NCBI GenBank assembly: GCA_903904855.1
Contig: CAIVEH010000039.1
Location: 42,592-106,591 of the forward strand
Direction: 5' to 3'
From: an uncultured Bacteroidota bacterium
GTDB lineage: Bacteria > Bacteroidota > Bacteroidia > Chitinophagales > Chitinophagaceae
Length of the DNA: 64,000 nt
Positions 52,654-62,466 of this stretch are shown one piece after another. A program made the position numbers and the translations under genes. The notes beneath the pieces are model-generated. The model saw only the letters and a program-made list of their open reading frames with translations, did no database searches and was not told where the DNA came from. How positions within the stretch are numbered: position 1 is the first letter of the stretch; every line of letters begins with the position of its first letter.

Positions 52654-54054
52654 ATGAAAAAAACAATTCTACTTCTCTGCGCAATTGCAACCACACTTGT
52701 CTGCAACAACAGTGCATCGGCCCAGTATTCTGAAAATTATGGATCAGGCCTTAAACTGGGTCTCAATGAAAAAGGGGATAAGTATGTAAGGTTTATGCTC
52801 TGGGACCAGATATGGGCAAGATCTATAGACAATAATCCGGGTACATCGGTAAATGGGGCACCTAGTACCAACTCCATGGATATCGGGGCACGGCGTATCC
52901 GGCTTCTGGCTTATGCCCAGATCTCGCCACGTTATCTCATACTGTTTCATATGGGCGTTAATAACCAGACTTTTGATGCTGGTGGCGGAAGCGGAACAAC
53001 CGGCACAGGCGGATATGGCGCTGGTAAAAAACCACAATTCTTCTTTCATGAAGCCTACAGCGAATATGCCATCCTGCCTTCATTAAACCCTAAGACCAGC
53101 AAGCCCAACAAGTTCACAATGTATTTCGGTGGAGGGCTACATTACTTCAATGGAGTATCGAGGATGAGCTCAGCCAGTACTGCAAATTTCCTCATGGTTG
53201 ATGCCCCTGTATTTAACTGGCCAAACATTGAGAATTCAGACCAGTTCGGAATGCAGTATGGACTTTATATAAAAGGTCTCATCCACAAATTCCATTACCA
53301 GCTTAGTATTGATAAACCATTTGCCACAAATCTGGCCGCAAAAGACAGCGCAAATGTGGCTGTAGATAATAATAAGGATGCCGCTGGCGCACTGAGTGGG
53401 TACTTTGATTATCAGTTCCTTGATCAGGAGAGTAATGTACTGGCCTACAGGGTAGGTTCATATGTGGGTTCCAAAAAAGTATTCAATATAGGTGGAGGCT
53501 TCTATCATGAATCCAGGGGAACAGTTAGCTCTACAGTTACAGGCATTGCTCAGACACATGACATCAACCAGTTTGCAGCAGATGTATTCCTGGATATGCC
53601 AGTAGGAAATAAGACAAAAAACATGGCAATAACCGCTTATGGAGTATTCTATAATTTTGACTTTGGTCCCAATTACCTGCGTACCTCCGGAACCATGAAT
53701 AATGGTGCAGCAAATCCGTTAACCCCAGCTGCAGATAAAGTACTGGAAGGCCCTGGCAATGCCCGTGTCCTGTTGGGTACAGGCAGCATTGCATACCTGC
53801 AGGCTGGTCTTTTACTTCCTAAATTCAAATCAAATAAAGTGAGGCTGCAACCAATTGCCGCTTACGCGTACAAAAACTTTGAATCGCTGAAAGCACCGGG
53901 TAGCTACTGGGATGCCGGAGTGAATTTCTATCTGGATGCACATAACGCAAAAATAACAGCTCAATATTCTTCACGACCTCTGTATAATGCAACTACGAAA
54001 GAACTGAAGGATAGAAAAGGTGAATTCATTATACAATTTCAGACAGCATTATAA
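52654..54054 (+). CDS. Outer-membrane porin
   Basis: A 466-residue outer-membrane protein with a signal peptide (LLLCAIATTLVCNNSASA). The mature part starts with SENYGSGLKLGLNEKGDKYV and RFMLWDQIWARSIDNNPG, followed by long barrel strands and a final strand GEFIIQFQTAL ending in a hydrophobic Leu, as in porins. It is followed, 78 nt later, by an organic-acid type symporter, so it probably lets the same substrates across the outer membrane. Confidence 0.8.
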   Translation: MKKTILLLCAIATTLVCNNSASAQYSENYGSGLKLGLNEKGDKYVRFMLWDQIWARSIDNNPGTSVNGAPSTNSMDIGARRIRLLAYAQISPRYLILFHMGVNNQTFDAGGGSGTTGTGGYGAGKKPQFFFHEAYSEYAILPSLNPKTSKPNKFTMYFGGGLHYFNGVSRMSSASTANFLMVDAPVFNWPNIENSDQFGMQYGLYIKGLIHKFHYQLSIDKPFATNLAAKDSANVAVDNNKDAAGALSGYFDYQFLDQESNVLAYRVGSYVGSKKVFNIGGGFYHESRGTVSSTVTGIAQTHDINQFAADVFLDMPVGNKTKNMAITAYGVFYNFDFGPNYLRTSGTMNNGAANPLTPAADKVLEGPGNARVLLGTGSIAYLQAGLLLPKFKSNKVRLQPIAAYAYKNFESLKAPGSYWDAGVNFYLDAHNAKITAQYSSRPLYNATTKELKDRKGEFIIQFQTAL

Positions 54055-54132
54055 TACCTGATGAAAACGACTGGTTGCCTGTGGTAATACAGAGACGATG
54101 ATGCAATTTTTATTTAAAAACAATTAAAGCTT

Positions 54133-55662
54133 ATGAGCACGCAAACAAGTACAAAAGGTATCTGGAAAGTGATATCGGCATCTTCGGTCGGTACACTGAT
54201 AGAATGGTACGACTTCTATATATTTGGAAGCCTTGCCGCTACTATATCTACCAAATTTTTCCCGCAAACAAATCCTACCGCGGCTTTTCTTTCCACATTG
54301 GCAACATTTGCTGCCGGATTTGTTGTAAGGCCTTTTGGCGCACTATTCTTTGGACGGCTTGGTGACCTTATAGGCCGTAAACATACTTTCATGATGACAT
54401 TGCTGCTTATGGGCGGCGCCACGTTTCTGATCGGATGTATACCAAGTTACGAAACAATTGGCTTCATGGCGCCTTTGCTGGTACTGCTATTGCGGTTGCT
54501 ACAGGGGCTGGCATTGGGAGGTGAATATGGCGGCGCTGCTACCTATGTGGCAGAATATGCCCCACATGGCCACAGAGGTTACTGGACATCGTGGATACAG
54601 ACCACTGCTACAATTGGTTTGTTTGTTTCACTGGTAGTTATTCTGGTAACCAAAAAAACCACTACCAAAGTAGAATTCGAAAGCTGGGGCTGGCGTGTGC
54701 CTTTCTGGATATCCATATTCATGGTAATCATTTCCTACATAATCCGTAAAAATATGCATGAATCGCCATTGTTTGCCAAAGCAAAAGCTGAAGGGAAAAC
54801 CAGTACCAACCCACTCAAAGAAAGTTTTGGTAACCGGCTTAACCTGAAATATGTATTACTTGCGCTCTTTGGCGCTGCCATGGGGCAAGGTGTGGTATGG
54901 TATACGGGTCAGTTTTATGCCATGAGCTTTATTCAGAAGGTATGCAATATTGAAAGTGCACAGACCGACAGCCTGGTTGCTATTGCGCTGCTGATGGGTG
55001 CACCCTTCTTCATTGTGTTTGGTGCGCTCAGTGACAAAATAGGCCGCAAGCCAATTATGCTGGCGGGTATGCTGATAGCTGTAATCTGCTATCGGCCTAT
55101 CTATAAATCTATCTTTATGACAACCAGCATTAAAAACAAAACTGAACTGGTTGAGAGCAAGACAACTTCGGTATCAGCTAAGCTTCTTACCACCGGGGAT
55201 TCTACGCTCAACTACAATACCGTACATTTATATGCCGATGGCACCAGATATTCTTACGACAGCCTTGTAACCCATATGGCCAATAAAGCAGCAACACCGG
55301 TAAAAGCAAAGATCACTAAGATTATAACACTCAATGACACTGATAAATGGTATATTATCATGATGGTGTTCCTGCAGGTTATTTTTGTTACAATGGTATA
55401 TGGCCCAATTGCCGCCTTCCTGGTTGAGATGTTCCCGGTCAAGATAAGGTATACATCCATGTCACTGCCCTACCATATCGGGAATGGTATCTTCGGAGGT
55501 CTGCTACCTACCGTGGCCACTTACCTTGCCACAAAATCGAAGGAGGCAGGCGTGGGTACCTGGTATCTCGATGGGCTCTGGTATCCGATTATTGTTGGGT
55601 CCATATGCTTTGTAATAGGGCTATTGTATATTAACAGTAAAGACAAACACACTTTTGATTAA
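54133..55662 (+). CDS. MFS metabolite:H+ symporter (MHS family)
   Basis: A 509-residue inner-membrane symporter of the proline/alpha-ketoglutarate/shikimate type. The MHS signature is seen in SVGTLIEWYDFYIFGSLAA, GFVVRPFGALFFGRLGDLIG, LLQGLALGGEYGGAATYVAE and GALSDKIGRKPIMLAGM. Between helices 8 and 9 is a polar insertion (about residues 322-400) that would face the periplasm. It is flanked by a porin gene in front and by a 74-residue membrane protein behind. The substrate is probably a small carboxylate such as acetate or propionate, inferred from neighbours. Confidence 0.88.
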   Translation: MSTQTSTKGIWKVISASSVGTLIEWYDFYIFGSLAATISTKFFPQTNPTAAFLSTLATFAAGFVVRPFGALFFGRLGDLIGRKHTFMMTLLLMGGATFLIGCIPSYETIGFMAPLLVLLLRLLQGLALGGEYGGAATYVAEYAPHGHRGYWTSWIQTTATIGLFVSLVVILVTKKTTTKVEFESWGWRVPFWISIFMVIISYIIRKNMHESPLFAKAKAEGKTSTNPLKESFGNRLNLKYVLLALFGAAMGQGVVWYTGQFYAMSFIQKVCNIESAQTDSLVAIALLMGAPFFIVFGALSDKIGRKPIMLAGMLIAVICYRPIYKSIFMTTSIKNKTELVESKTTSVSAKLLTTGDSTLNYNTVHLYADGTRYSYDSLVTHMANKAATPVKAKITKIITLNDTDKWYIIMMVFLQVIFVTMVYGPIAAFLVEMFPVKIRYTSMSLPYHIGNGIFGGLLPTVATYLATKSKEAGVGTWYLDGLWYPIIVGSICFVIGLLYINSKDKHTFD

Positions 55663-55683
55663 TAACCATTAAACTATTAAAGT

Positions 55684-55908
55684 ATGAATCAGTTAAGAAA
55701 AATACTCGGTGTGGTGTGGATTGCCCTGTCCTTTGCGGCAGCTTATTTCTGCATATTCGTTTTCGGCTGGCCTAAACTTACCTCCGGTAAGCAGGACGAT
55801 CTGGTGTTTGGTATTGTGATCGTGTTTGTGCTCACACCTATTATCGTTGGCGGATTATTTACCTTCGGCAGGTATGCATTGATGGGGGAATACGATTTCG
55901 AAAAATAA
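55684..55908 (+). CDS. Small two-helix membrane protein (DUF6814-like)
   Basis: A 74-residue protein, 21 nt after the symporter stop. Two helices (GVVWIALSFAAAYFCIFVFG, then LVFGIVIVFVLTPIIVGGLF) and an end with GRYALMGEYDFEK. Small proteins of this type follow MHS symporters in Bacteroidota and may be accessory subunits. A terminator hairpin follows, so it closes the porin-symporter operon. Confidence 0.65.
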   Translation: MNQLRKILGVVWIALSFAAAYFCIFVFGWPKLTSGKQDDLVFGIVIVFVLTPIIVGGLFTFGRYALMGEYDFEK

Positions 55909-55925
55909 TAAATTCAATTGTTTTC

Positions 55926-55965
55926 ATGCAACCGGTTGTTTAATACAGCCGGTTGCATTATTTTG
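55926..55965 (+). terminator. Terminator after the symporter operon
   Basis: ATGCAACCGG (55926-55935) and CCGGTTGCAT (55949-55958) pair perfectly over 10 bp and are followed by TATTTTG. Confidence 0.8.
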
Positions 55966-55982
55966 TCTGATTATAGCTTAGG

Positions 55983-56198
55983 ATGACTATTGACAAAAGG
56001 CCAAAATATATACTGATAAGCGTGTTGATGATCTTATTATTCAACTTCCCCTTACTAAGTGCTGCCAACAAAATGGCTTTTGTGGGTAATATACCCCTGC
56101 TCTACTTATACATCGCAATTGTCTGGCCGTTATCTATCCTGCTGCTGTTCCTCACTGTTATTTCACCGAACAACAAACCGGATAAACAGGATGAATAA
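55983..56198 (+). CDS. Small membrane protein, possible DUF3311-like subunit
   Basis: A 71-residue protein with two hydrophobic helices (ILISVLMILLFNFPLLSAAN and PLLYLYIAIVWPLSILLLFL). Its layout, including the N-F-P and the V-W-P boundary, resembles the small DUF3311-type subunit that accompanies sodium:solute symporters. The last 8 nt overlap the start of the transporter-kinase fusion downstream, so the two are co-translated. Confidence 0.65.
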   Translation: MTIDKRPKYILISVLMILLFNFPLLSAANKMAFVGNIPLLYLYIAIVWPLSILLLFLTVISPNNKPDKQDE

Positions 56199-58890
56199 AT
56201 ACCTAATTGTCTGCATCTCGCTTGTCTACCTAGGTCTGTTGTTCGGCATAGCCTGGTGGGTAGAGCATAAACGAAAATCAGGTAAGAGCTATATTAATAA
56301 TGCCTGGGTATATGCCTTGTCTCTGGCTGTATATTGTACCGGCTGGACCTATTATGGCAGTGTTGGTCTGGCCGCTAACCGTGGTGCAGAATTTGTGACC
56401 ATATTTCTTGGCCCGTCCATTATGTGCGGCCTGTTCATACCGGTGTTGCAAAAAATAGTGCGGATATGTAAAACCCTTCGAATAAACAGTATTGCCGACT
56501 TTATATCCACACGCTATGGCAAGAATTTCAGCCTTGGCGTAATCGTTACGCTCTGCTGCGTGATAGGGGTTATTCCTTATATAGCACTTCAGCTTAAGGC
56601 CATATCTACCAGTTTTCATGTGATTACAAATTTCAGTTCTGTTAAGCCTCAATCACTGCTGCAGGATGATACATTTTACATAATGGCAGTCATCACGGTC
56701 TTTATTCTGTTTTTCGGAACACGTTCGGTTGATGCATCCGAAAGACATGAAGGTCTGGTGGCGGCAATTGCTACAGAATCTATTGTGAAACTTGTTGCAT
56801 TTGTTATGATCGGCCTGTTTGTAACTTATGGTCTGTTCAGCGGCTTCGGCTCCCTGTTTGCTTCCGCACACCAGCATAATCTGCAGCAATTTTTTGTGCT
56901 GGGCAATACCCATGCATACAGCAGCTGGCTTACCATGATTCTGGTATCCATGATGGCTATCATACTGCTGCCCCGTCAGTTCCAGGTAAGTGTGGTAGAA
57001 AACACTAATGAAAGGCACATACGCAAGGCAATCTGGCTGTTCCCGCTCTACCTGTTCATCATCAATATTTTCGTGCTGCCTATAGCCATTGGCGGCAGTA
57101 TTATATTAAACCACTCAGCCGATGCAGACACTTATGTACTTTCTCTGCCCATGTATTTTCAAAATCATGCTCTAAGCATACTGGTGTATATAGGAGGGCT
57201 TTCTGCAGCCAGCAGCATGATCATTGTGGAAACAATTGCGCTGTCTATCATGGTCAGCAATCACCTGGTACTGCCATTGCTTTTATCCACATCATTTACC
57301 AGGGCCAATTCCGATATTTCGGCCTCAAAGACAATATTGTATTCGCGCAGAGCCAGTATCATAGTACTGATGGTGCTGGCATACTTATATGTGCGCTATA
57401 TAGCATCCTATTTCTCTCTCGTGTCCATTGGCCTTGTTTCTATGGCAGCAGTAGCCCAGTTTGCACCTTCTGTAATCGGTGGTCTGTACTGGCGGAAAGC
57501 TGCAAGAAAGGGCGCTATTGCTGGCATAGTTGCTGGATTCATTATGTGGTGGTATACCCTGATCCTGCCTTCAATTATCAATGCAGGTATCCTCAATCAG
57601 TCTATCCTTATAAACGGACCATTTGGTATTTCCTGGCTCAGGCCGCAAGCCTTATTTGGCCTGGGATCATTAGACTTGCTGGCCCATTCCTTTTTCTGGA
57701 GTATGCTGGTAAATATTGCTTGCTACACCATAATATCTGTTTATAGCCGGCTTAATCCCCTAGAAATATTCCAGGCCGATCTGTTCATAGATATATTCAC
57801 ACCTGGCGCATCAGCCGATAAACGTAGTGTCTGGAAGGGAACAGCCTATATGTCGGATATCAGAAACCTGCTGGCCAACTTTATTGGGGCTGAGCGTTCA
57901 GGCAAATTACTGTCTTCCTACATTCAGCGTTACAAGCTGGCTGTTGACAAAGAAGAAGCCGATCAGCGCATAGTAACGTTTACAGAGAAGATTCTTTCTG
58001 GTGTCATAGGTTCTGCTTCGGCCCGGTTCATGGTAAGTAATATCACTAAAGAAGAAAAGATCAATATTGATGAGGTACTGAGCATAGTTAAAGAATCGCA
58101 GAAGGCCCTGGAACTGAATAAAGAACTGAAGAAAAAATCAATAGAACTGACACGGGCTACTGATATGCTGAAGGAAGCCAATGAACAACTGAAAAAAATG
58201 GACCTGCTGAAAGATGAATTCCTGTATACAGTAACCCATGAATTAAGGACTCCGCTCACATCTATCAGGGCATTGTCTGAAATATTGTTTGACAATCCTG
58301 ATATGGAAGAAGATCAACGGCAGCAATATCTCGAAAATATAGTTAAAGAAGCTGAGCGGCTGACCCACCTTATTACACAGGTACTTAACCTGGAACGCTA
58401 CGAATCCGGCCAGCAAAAACTACGGATATCATCAGTTAATATAACCCAGATTATCAGTGAAGTCATACTCTCAGTAAAACCACTTGCGGATGACAAAGGA
58501 ATAAATTTCACATTTACGCACCCCAACAGTGTCTTTATTATTCAGTGCGATAAAGACCTTATCAAACAGGTTTTCTACAATCTCATTACCAATGCAGTAA
58601 AATTTGTTCCTGTGAAAACAGGTATTATCAGCATCGTGGCAATTGAAGAAAATGCCGAAATTAAGGTATGGGTAGAGGATAACGGGAAAGGTATACCTTC
58701 TGATCAGCATACACTTATATTTGATAAATTTTTTCAGGCCCACAACCAGACACTCCAGAAGCCGGAAGGCACCGGGCTTGGGCTGGCCATCTGCAAAAAA
58801 ATACTGGATATGCACGACGGAAAAATATGGGCCGAAAATACAGATGGCCCCGGTATCCGATTTGTATTGACACTGCCGTATGAACTTTAG
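56191..58890 (+). CDS. Sodium:solute symporter domain fused to a histidine kinase
   Basis: An 899-residue protein starting MNKYLIVCISLVYLGLLFG at ATG 56191-56193. The N-terminal 520 residues have the 13-helix layout of SSS transporters (YCTGWTYYGSVGLAANRGAE; INSIADFISTRYGKN). A linker with a coiled coil (RATDMLKEANEQLKK) follows. The C-terminal part is a complete histidine kinase: phosphorylated His683 in VTHELRTPLTSIRALSE, N box NLITNAVKF, and G boxes WVEDNGKGIP and EGTGLGLAICKKIL. This is the CbrA-type design, where a transporter-like domain senses its substrate. Partner: the response regulator 70 nt downstream. Confidence 0.92.
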   Translation: MNKYLIVCISLVYLGLLFGIAWWVEHKRKSGKSYINNAWVYALSLAVYCTGWTYYGSVGLAANRGAEFVTIFLGPSIMCGLFIPVLQKIVRICKTLRINSIADFISTRYGKNFSLGVIVTLCCVIGVIPYIALQLKAISTSFHVITNFSSVKPQSLLQDDTFYIMAVITVFILFFGTRSVDASERHEGLVAAIATESIVKLVAFVMIGLFVTYGLFSGFGSLFASAHQHNLQQFFVLGNTHAYSSWLTMILVSMMAIILLPRQFQVSVVENTNERHIRKAIWLFPLYLFIINIFVLPIAIGGSIILNHSADADTYVLSLPMYFQNHALSILVYIGGLSAASSMIIVETIALSIMVSNHLVLPLLLSTSFTRANSDISASKTILYSRRASIIVLMVLAYLYVRYIASYFSLVSIGLVSMAAVAQFAPSVIGGLYWRKAARKGAIAGIVAGFIMWWYTLILPSIINAGILNQSILINGPFGISWLRPQALFGLGSLDLLAHSFFWSMLVNIACYTIISVYSRLNPLEIFQADLFIDIFTPGASADKRSVWKGTAYMSDIRNLLANFIGAERSGKLLSSYIQRYKLAVDKEEADQRIVTFTEKILSGVIGSASARFMVSNITKEEKINIDEVLSIVKESQKALELNKELKKKSIELTRATDMLKEANEQLKKMDLLKDEFLYTVTHELRTPLTSIRALSEILFDNPDMEEDQRQQYLENIVKEAERLTHLITQVLNLERYESGQQKLRISSVNITQIISEVILSVKPLADDKGINFTFTHPNSVFIIQCDKDLIKQVFYNLITNAVKFVPVKTGIISIVAIEENAEIKVWVEDNGKGIPSDQHTLIFDKFFQAHNQTLQKPEGTGLGLAICKKILDMHDGKIWAENTDGPGIRFVLTLPYEL

Positions 58891-58959
58891 AAATTGGTTT
58901 TGCTCTTATCAAGCGGTACCCTACCTTTGCATAGTATAGTGCTTATTGCTGTGTAATTA

Positions 58960-59325
58960 ATGAAAAAGATACTAATTGTTGATGATGATCCGTACATACT
59001 CCTTTCACTAGAGTTCCTGATGAAAAAGGGCGGTAATGAAGTGATGATAGCACGCAATGGAACCGAGGCGCTGGATATTATCAATACCAACAAACCAGAT
59101 CTGATTCTCCTGGATATCATGATGCCTGATGTAGATGGCTATTCTATTTGTAAGTATATAAAATCTATAAAAGCACTTAAAGATATTATAGTGGTTTTTT
59201 TAACAGCTAAAACCCAGGAAGCTGATGTGCAGAAAGGCTACAAGCTGGGAGCAGCAAAATATATCAGCAAACCATTTTCTACGCGAGAGCTGGTTAAAGA
59301 AGTAAAAGAGCTGCTGGCCGGTTAG
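58960..59325 (+). CDS. Single-domain response regulator
   Basis: A 121-residue receiver without an output domain. Acidic pocket Asp9-Asp10, phosphorylation site Asp52 (LILLDIMMPDVDG), the Thr in FLTAKT and Lys near 105 in ISKPFS are all present. As no DNA-binding domain is attached, it must act through a protein partner or as a phosphate relay. It follows the transporter-kinase fusion and precedes prpE. Confidence 0.9.
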   Translation: MKKILIVDDDPYILLSLEFLMKKGGNEVMIARNGTEALDIINTNKPDLILLDIMMPDVDGYSICKYIKSIKALKDIIVVFLTAKTQEADVQKGYKLGAAKYISKPFSTRELVKEVKELLAG

Positions 59326-59420
59326 TACTTTTCTGGTTATTTGGTATACATTCCACAACTACTTTTTGTTAATGGCTTATTTTCGTAGGAGTCAGGGCAC
59401 GGTCACGAAAATTATATGTT

Positions 59421-61316
59421 ATGCATTACGCTGATCTTTACAGGAAAAGTATTCAGGAGAAAAAGCAATTCTGGAGAAATGAGGCTTCAAAAATAACATG
59501 GAGCAAGGAACCTCAGAACATACTGAGCCGGGAAAATGATGATCATTATTCATGGTTTAATGATGGAGAACTGAATATGAGTTATCTGTGCCTGGATGCC
59601 CATGTTGAGAAGGGTATGGGCAAGCAAACTGCCATTATTTATGACTCCCCTACCACTAATACAATTGAGCATATAACCTATAAACAACTCCTCAGCAGTG
59701 TTTCTCATTTTGCTGCGGGGCTCAGAAACCTGGGTGTGGGTAAAGGTAATACTGTGATCATATACATGCCTATGATACCACAGGCTATTGTGGCTATGTT
59801 GGCCTGCGCCCGTATTGGAGCAATACACTCAGTAGTGTTTGGAGGTTTTGCACCTCACGAACTGGCTATGCGCATAGATGATGCTAAACCCAAGGTGATC
59901 ATATCTGCATCATATGGTATTGAGTTCGGAAAAAAAATACCTTATAAGGAACTTGTGGAGACTGCAGTAAAAGAAGCGAAACATAAGCCTGAGTTCCAGG
60001 TATATTATCGGCGGGAAAAAGGCTTTGATTCGCTTGGCGGCCGGAATGATATAGATTATACTGCGCTGATGAAATGCGGCACTGTAGGGCCTATGGAAGT
60101 ATCATCTACGCATCCGCTTTATATTCTCTATACCTCAGGCACAACCGGGAGGCCAAAAGGCGTGGTAAGGGATACCGGAGGATATGCCACAGCCCTGCGT
60201 TTCAGTATGGAGTATTTTTATGGGGCAAAACCCGGCGAGGTATTCTTCACTGCCAGCGATATTGGCTGGGTGGTGGGCCATTCCTACATAGTCTATGCTC
60301 CGCTGCTTTACGGCTGCACAACTGTGCTTTATGAAGGCAAGCCAGTAAGGACACCTGATGCCGGTGTTTTCGGAAGGATTATAGAACAACATAAGGTCAA
60401 CCATATGTTTACAGCGCCTACTGCAATAAGGGCCATAAAAAAAGAAGACCCAACCGGCGACCTGATCTCGGCATACGACACAAGCACGCTGAAACAGGTT
60501 TTCCTGGCAGGTGAGCGTTGCGACTCGGCCACCTATTTCTGGCTTACAGAGTTGCTTAAAAAACCTGTAATTGACCACTGGTGGCAGACAGAAAGTGGCT
60601 GGCCAATGCTGGGTACAATGGTTGGTCTGGAACCTCATGATATATTGCCCGGATCATCAGGCAAGCCTGTATGCGGATATGATATTTATCTCCTAGATGA
60701 AGATGGCAATCATGTAGAAGATGAACATGAAGGTAATGTTGCTATTAAGCTACCATTGCCTCCTGGCTGTCTGCCTTCGCTATGGAAGAATGAGATAAGG
60801 TTTAAGAAAAGTTATTTTGAGAAATATCCCGGATACTATCTTGCCGGCGACAGTGGCTACAAAGATGCTGATGGCTACTTTCATATTATGGGCCGCATAG
60901 ATGATGTGATCAATGTAAGCGGACACCGGCTCAGTACCGGCGAGATGGAAGAGATTGTTTCCTCTCATAAATCGGTTGCAGAATGTGCAGTGATAGGCAT
61001 AGCTGATGAACTGCGTGGACAAAGGCCCATAGCCCTGGTAGTAATAAAGAATGGTGTAGAAGAACCGGAATTACAGCTCGAAGAATCAATCGTACAACTG
61101 GTAAGGGATAAGATAGGACCTGTAGCTTTCTTTAAGAATGTAGCTGTTGTAAAACGCCTGCCAAAAACCAGGAGCGGCAAAATACTTCGCAAAACCATCT
61201 GCCACATTGCCGATGGTAAGCCCTGGTCAATGCCATCTACTATTGATGACCCGTTGATAATGGAAGAAGTAGAAGCAGTATTAAAAAGCCGCAATCTGGG
61301 GAATGCTTTTCAATAA
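59421..61316 (+). CDS. prpE: Propionyl-CoA synthetase (PrpE type)
   Basis: A 631-residue AMP-forming acyl-CoA synthetase. It starts HYADLYRKSIQEKKQFWRNE, typical of PrpE rather than Acs, has the AMP motif LYTSGTTGRPKGVVRDTGGY and ends with LPKTRSGKILRKTI. The substrate is probably propionate or a similar short acid, though acetate is possible. With meaB and acs it supports a pathway from short fatty acids. Same strand as the kinase and response regulator, 95 nt after it, so it may be the regulated target. Confidence 0.9.
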   Translation: MHYADLYRKSIQEKKQFWRNEASKITWSKEPQNILSRENDDHYSWFNDGELNMSYLCLDAHVEKGMGKQTAIIYDSPTTNTIEHITYKQLLSSVSHFAAGLRNLGVGKGNTVIIYMPMIPQAIVAMLACARIGAIHSVVFGGFAPHELAMRIDDAKPKVIISASYGIEFGKKIPYKELVETAVKEAKHKPEFQVYYRREKGFDSLGGRNDIDYTALMKCGTVGPMEVSSTHPLYILYTSGTTGRPKGVVRDTGGYATALRFSMEYFYGAKPGEVFFTASDIGWVVGHSYIVYAPLLYGCTTVLYEGKPVRTPDAGVFGRIIEQHKVNHMFTAPTAIRAIKKEDPTGDLISAYDTSTLKQVFLAGERCDSATYFWLTELLKKPVIDHWWQTESGWPMLGTMVGLEPHDILPGSSGKPVCGYDIYLLDEDGNHVEDEHEGNVAIKLPLPPGCLPSLWKNEIRFKKSYFEKYPGYYLAGDSGYKDADGYFHIMGRIDDVINVSGHRLSTGEMEEIVSSHKSVAECAVIGIADELRGQRPIALVVIKNGVEEPELQLEESIVQLVRDKIGPVAFFKNVAVVKRLPKTRSGKILRKTICHIADGKPWSMPSTIDDPLIMEEVEAVLKSRNLGNAFQ

Positions 61317-61396
61317 TGATTGTAGAATGCCTGGGATTCGTTTAGCAGTAGAATGGAAAAAATTGATCAATTTCGCTTTCTATTAATTACCTGCAA

Positions 61397-62326
61397 TTGA
61401 AACCTGCTTACTTATACCTGAATTGTCTATTGTCCAAATATAAAAACCAGATACTGATTTGTTGCCTGTGTCTTTTTACAACGCCGGCATTTGCTCAATT
61501 AATCAGCGGCAACAACTATGGATTGAATATCGGCCTGTTAACCGCGTTGGGAAATAGATTTCAGCGCGTTGGTTTCACTATTCAGTCTTATTATTTATCC
61601 GATTTTGCACAGGTCAATGCAGAATTGCGTGTTTACCACAGTTTTAAAAATTCAGGTCCACCTAAACAATACAATGAGCTAGTATCATCAGCCGGATTGG
61701 TACTGGGTTATGGTGTAAAACAAATGGAACATAATCCGTTTGTAAGTATAGTCTCTAACCAAACCAGGTATAAAAACAGTATAAGCTATTCCTATAACCT
61801 GTATTTCAATAAAATAAAAACCACCCAACAAACAGGCATTATAGCTCTTCAATTCAATCACCTGAGCATCATCACTGAGAATGATATTTTTGCGCGGCCA
61901 ACACTTGATAGATTCAGGACAGGGGCCTTTTTAGTACAGTATCAATACAAAGACCAGTACCAGTTTGCTATAAACTGCACCATGTGGACAGGCCAGATGG
62001 GTAATAAAGCAACCTACCCCAAAGGCTGCTACATGGATACCACCGGAGGTAGGTACACAAATTATTCAAATGGTCTGCTAAGCGGACAATTTAAAATGGC
62101 ATTAAATAACGGACAAAACCTACAGGCCAATGCTGGTATTGATGCTGAACAGGTAAGAAATTTTGTGCAGAACCGGTTGATTCATGACCTGATAAATAAG
62201 AAGAAAAACTGTGAGATACCCATGCTCGATACTATGGGCAATCAGTACTTGTACATGCAGGGGCAGAAAATAAAACGTATAAAACCGTATTGGAATATTT
62301 TTACGTGGGCGGGGAGTTTTTATTAG
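61397..62326 (+). CDS. Secreted protein, possibly with a toxin-type-23-like end
   Basis: A 309-residue protein; the start is a TTG (61397-61399) with no in-frame ATG before the signal-like region ILICCLCLFTTPAFAQ. The mature part has beta-strands (GNNYGLNIGLLTALGNRFQR) and a block DRFRTGAFLVQYQYKDQYQF, then AINCTMWTGQMG, which resembles a polymorphic toxin type 23 domain in Bacteroidota proteins. No immunity gene is evident downstream. This assignment rests on memory of the family and is tentative; a plain outer-membrane protein is the alternative. Confidence 0.45.
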   Translation: MKPAYLYLNCLLSKYKNQILICCLCLFTTPAFAQLISGNNYGLNIGLLTALGNRFQRVGFTIQSYYLSDFAQVNAELRVYHSFKNSGPPKQYNELVSSAGLVLGYGVKQMEHNPFVSIVSNQTRYKNSISYSYNLYFNKIKTTQQTGIIALQFNHLSIITENDIFARPTLDRFRTGAFLVQYQYKDQYQFAINCTMWTGQMGNKATYPKGCYMDTTGGRYTNYSNGLLSGQFKMALNNGQNLQANAGIDAEQVRNFVQNRLIHDLINKKKNCEIPMLDTMGNQYLYMQGQKIKRIKPYWNIFTWAGSFY

Positions 62327-62466
62327 CAATATAAAAACCTGCGAATTGTGGCTCGTTTGTTTGACTTTACGGATGAAATAACGAACAGTGAATGTAGGTT
62401 TTTCAGACAGACGAATGATTTGTTACATCTTTTTTTAGATTATTTTTATCCTCAAAATCGTTCTTT

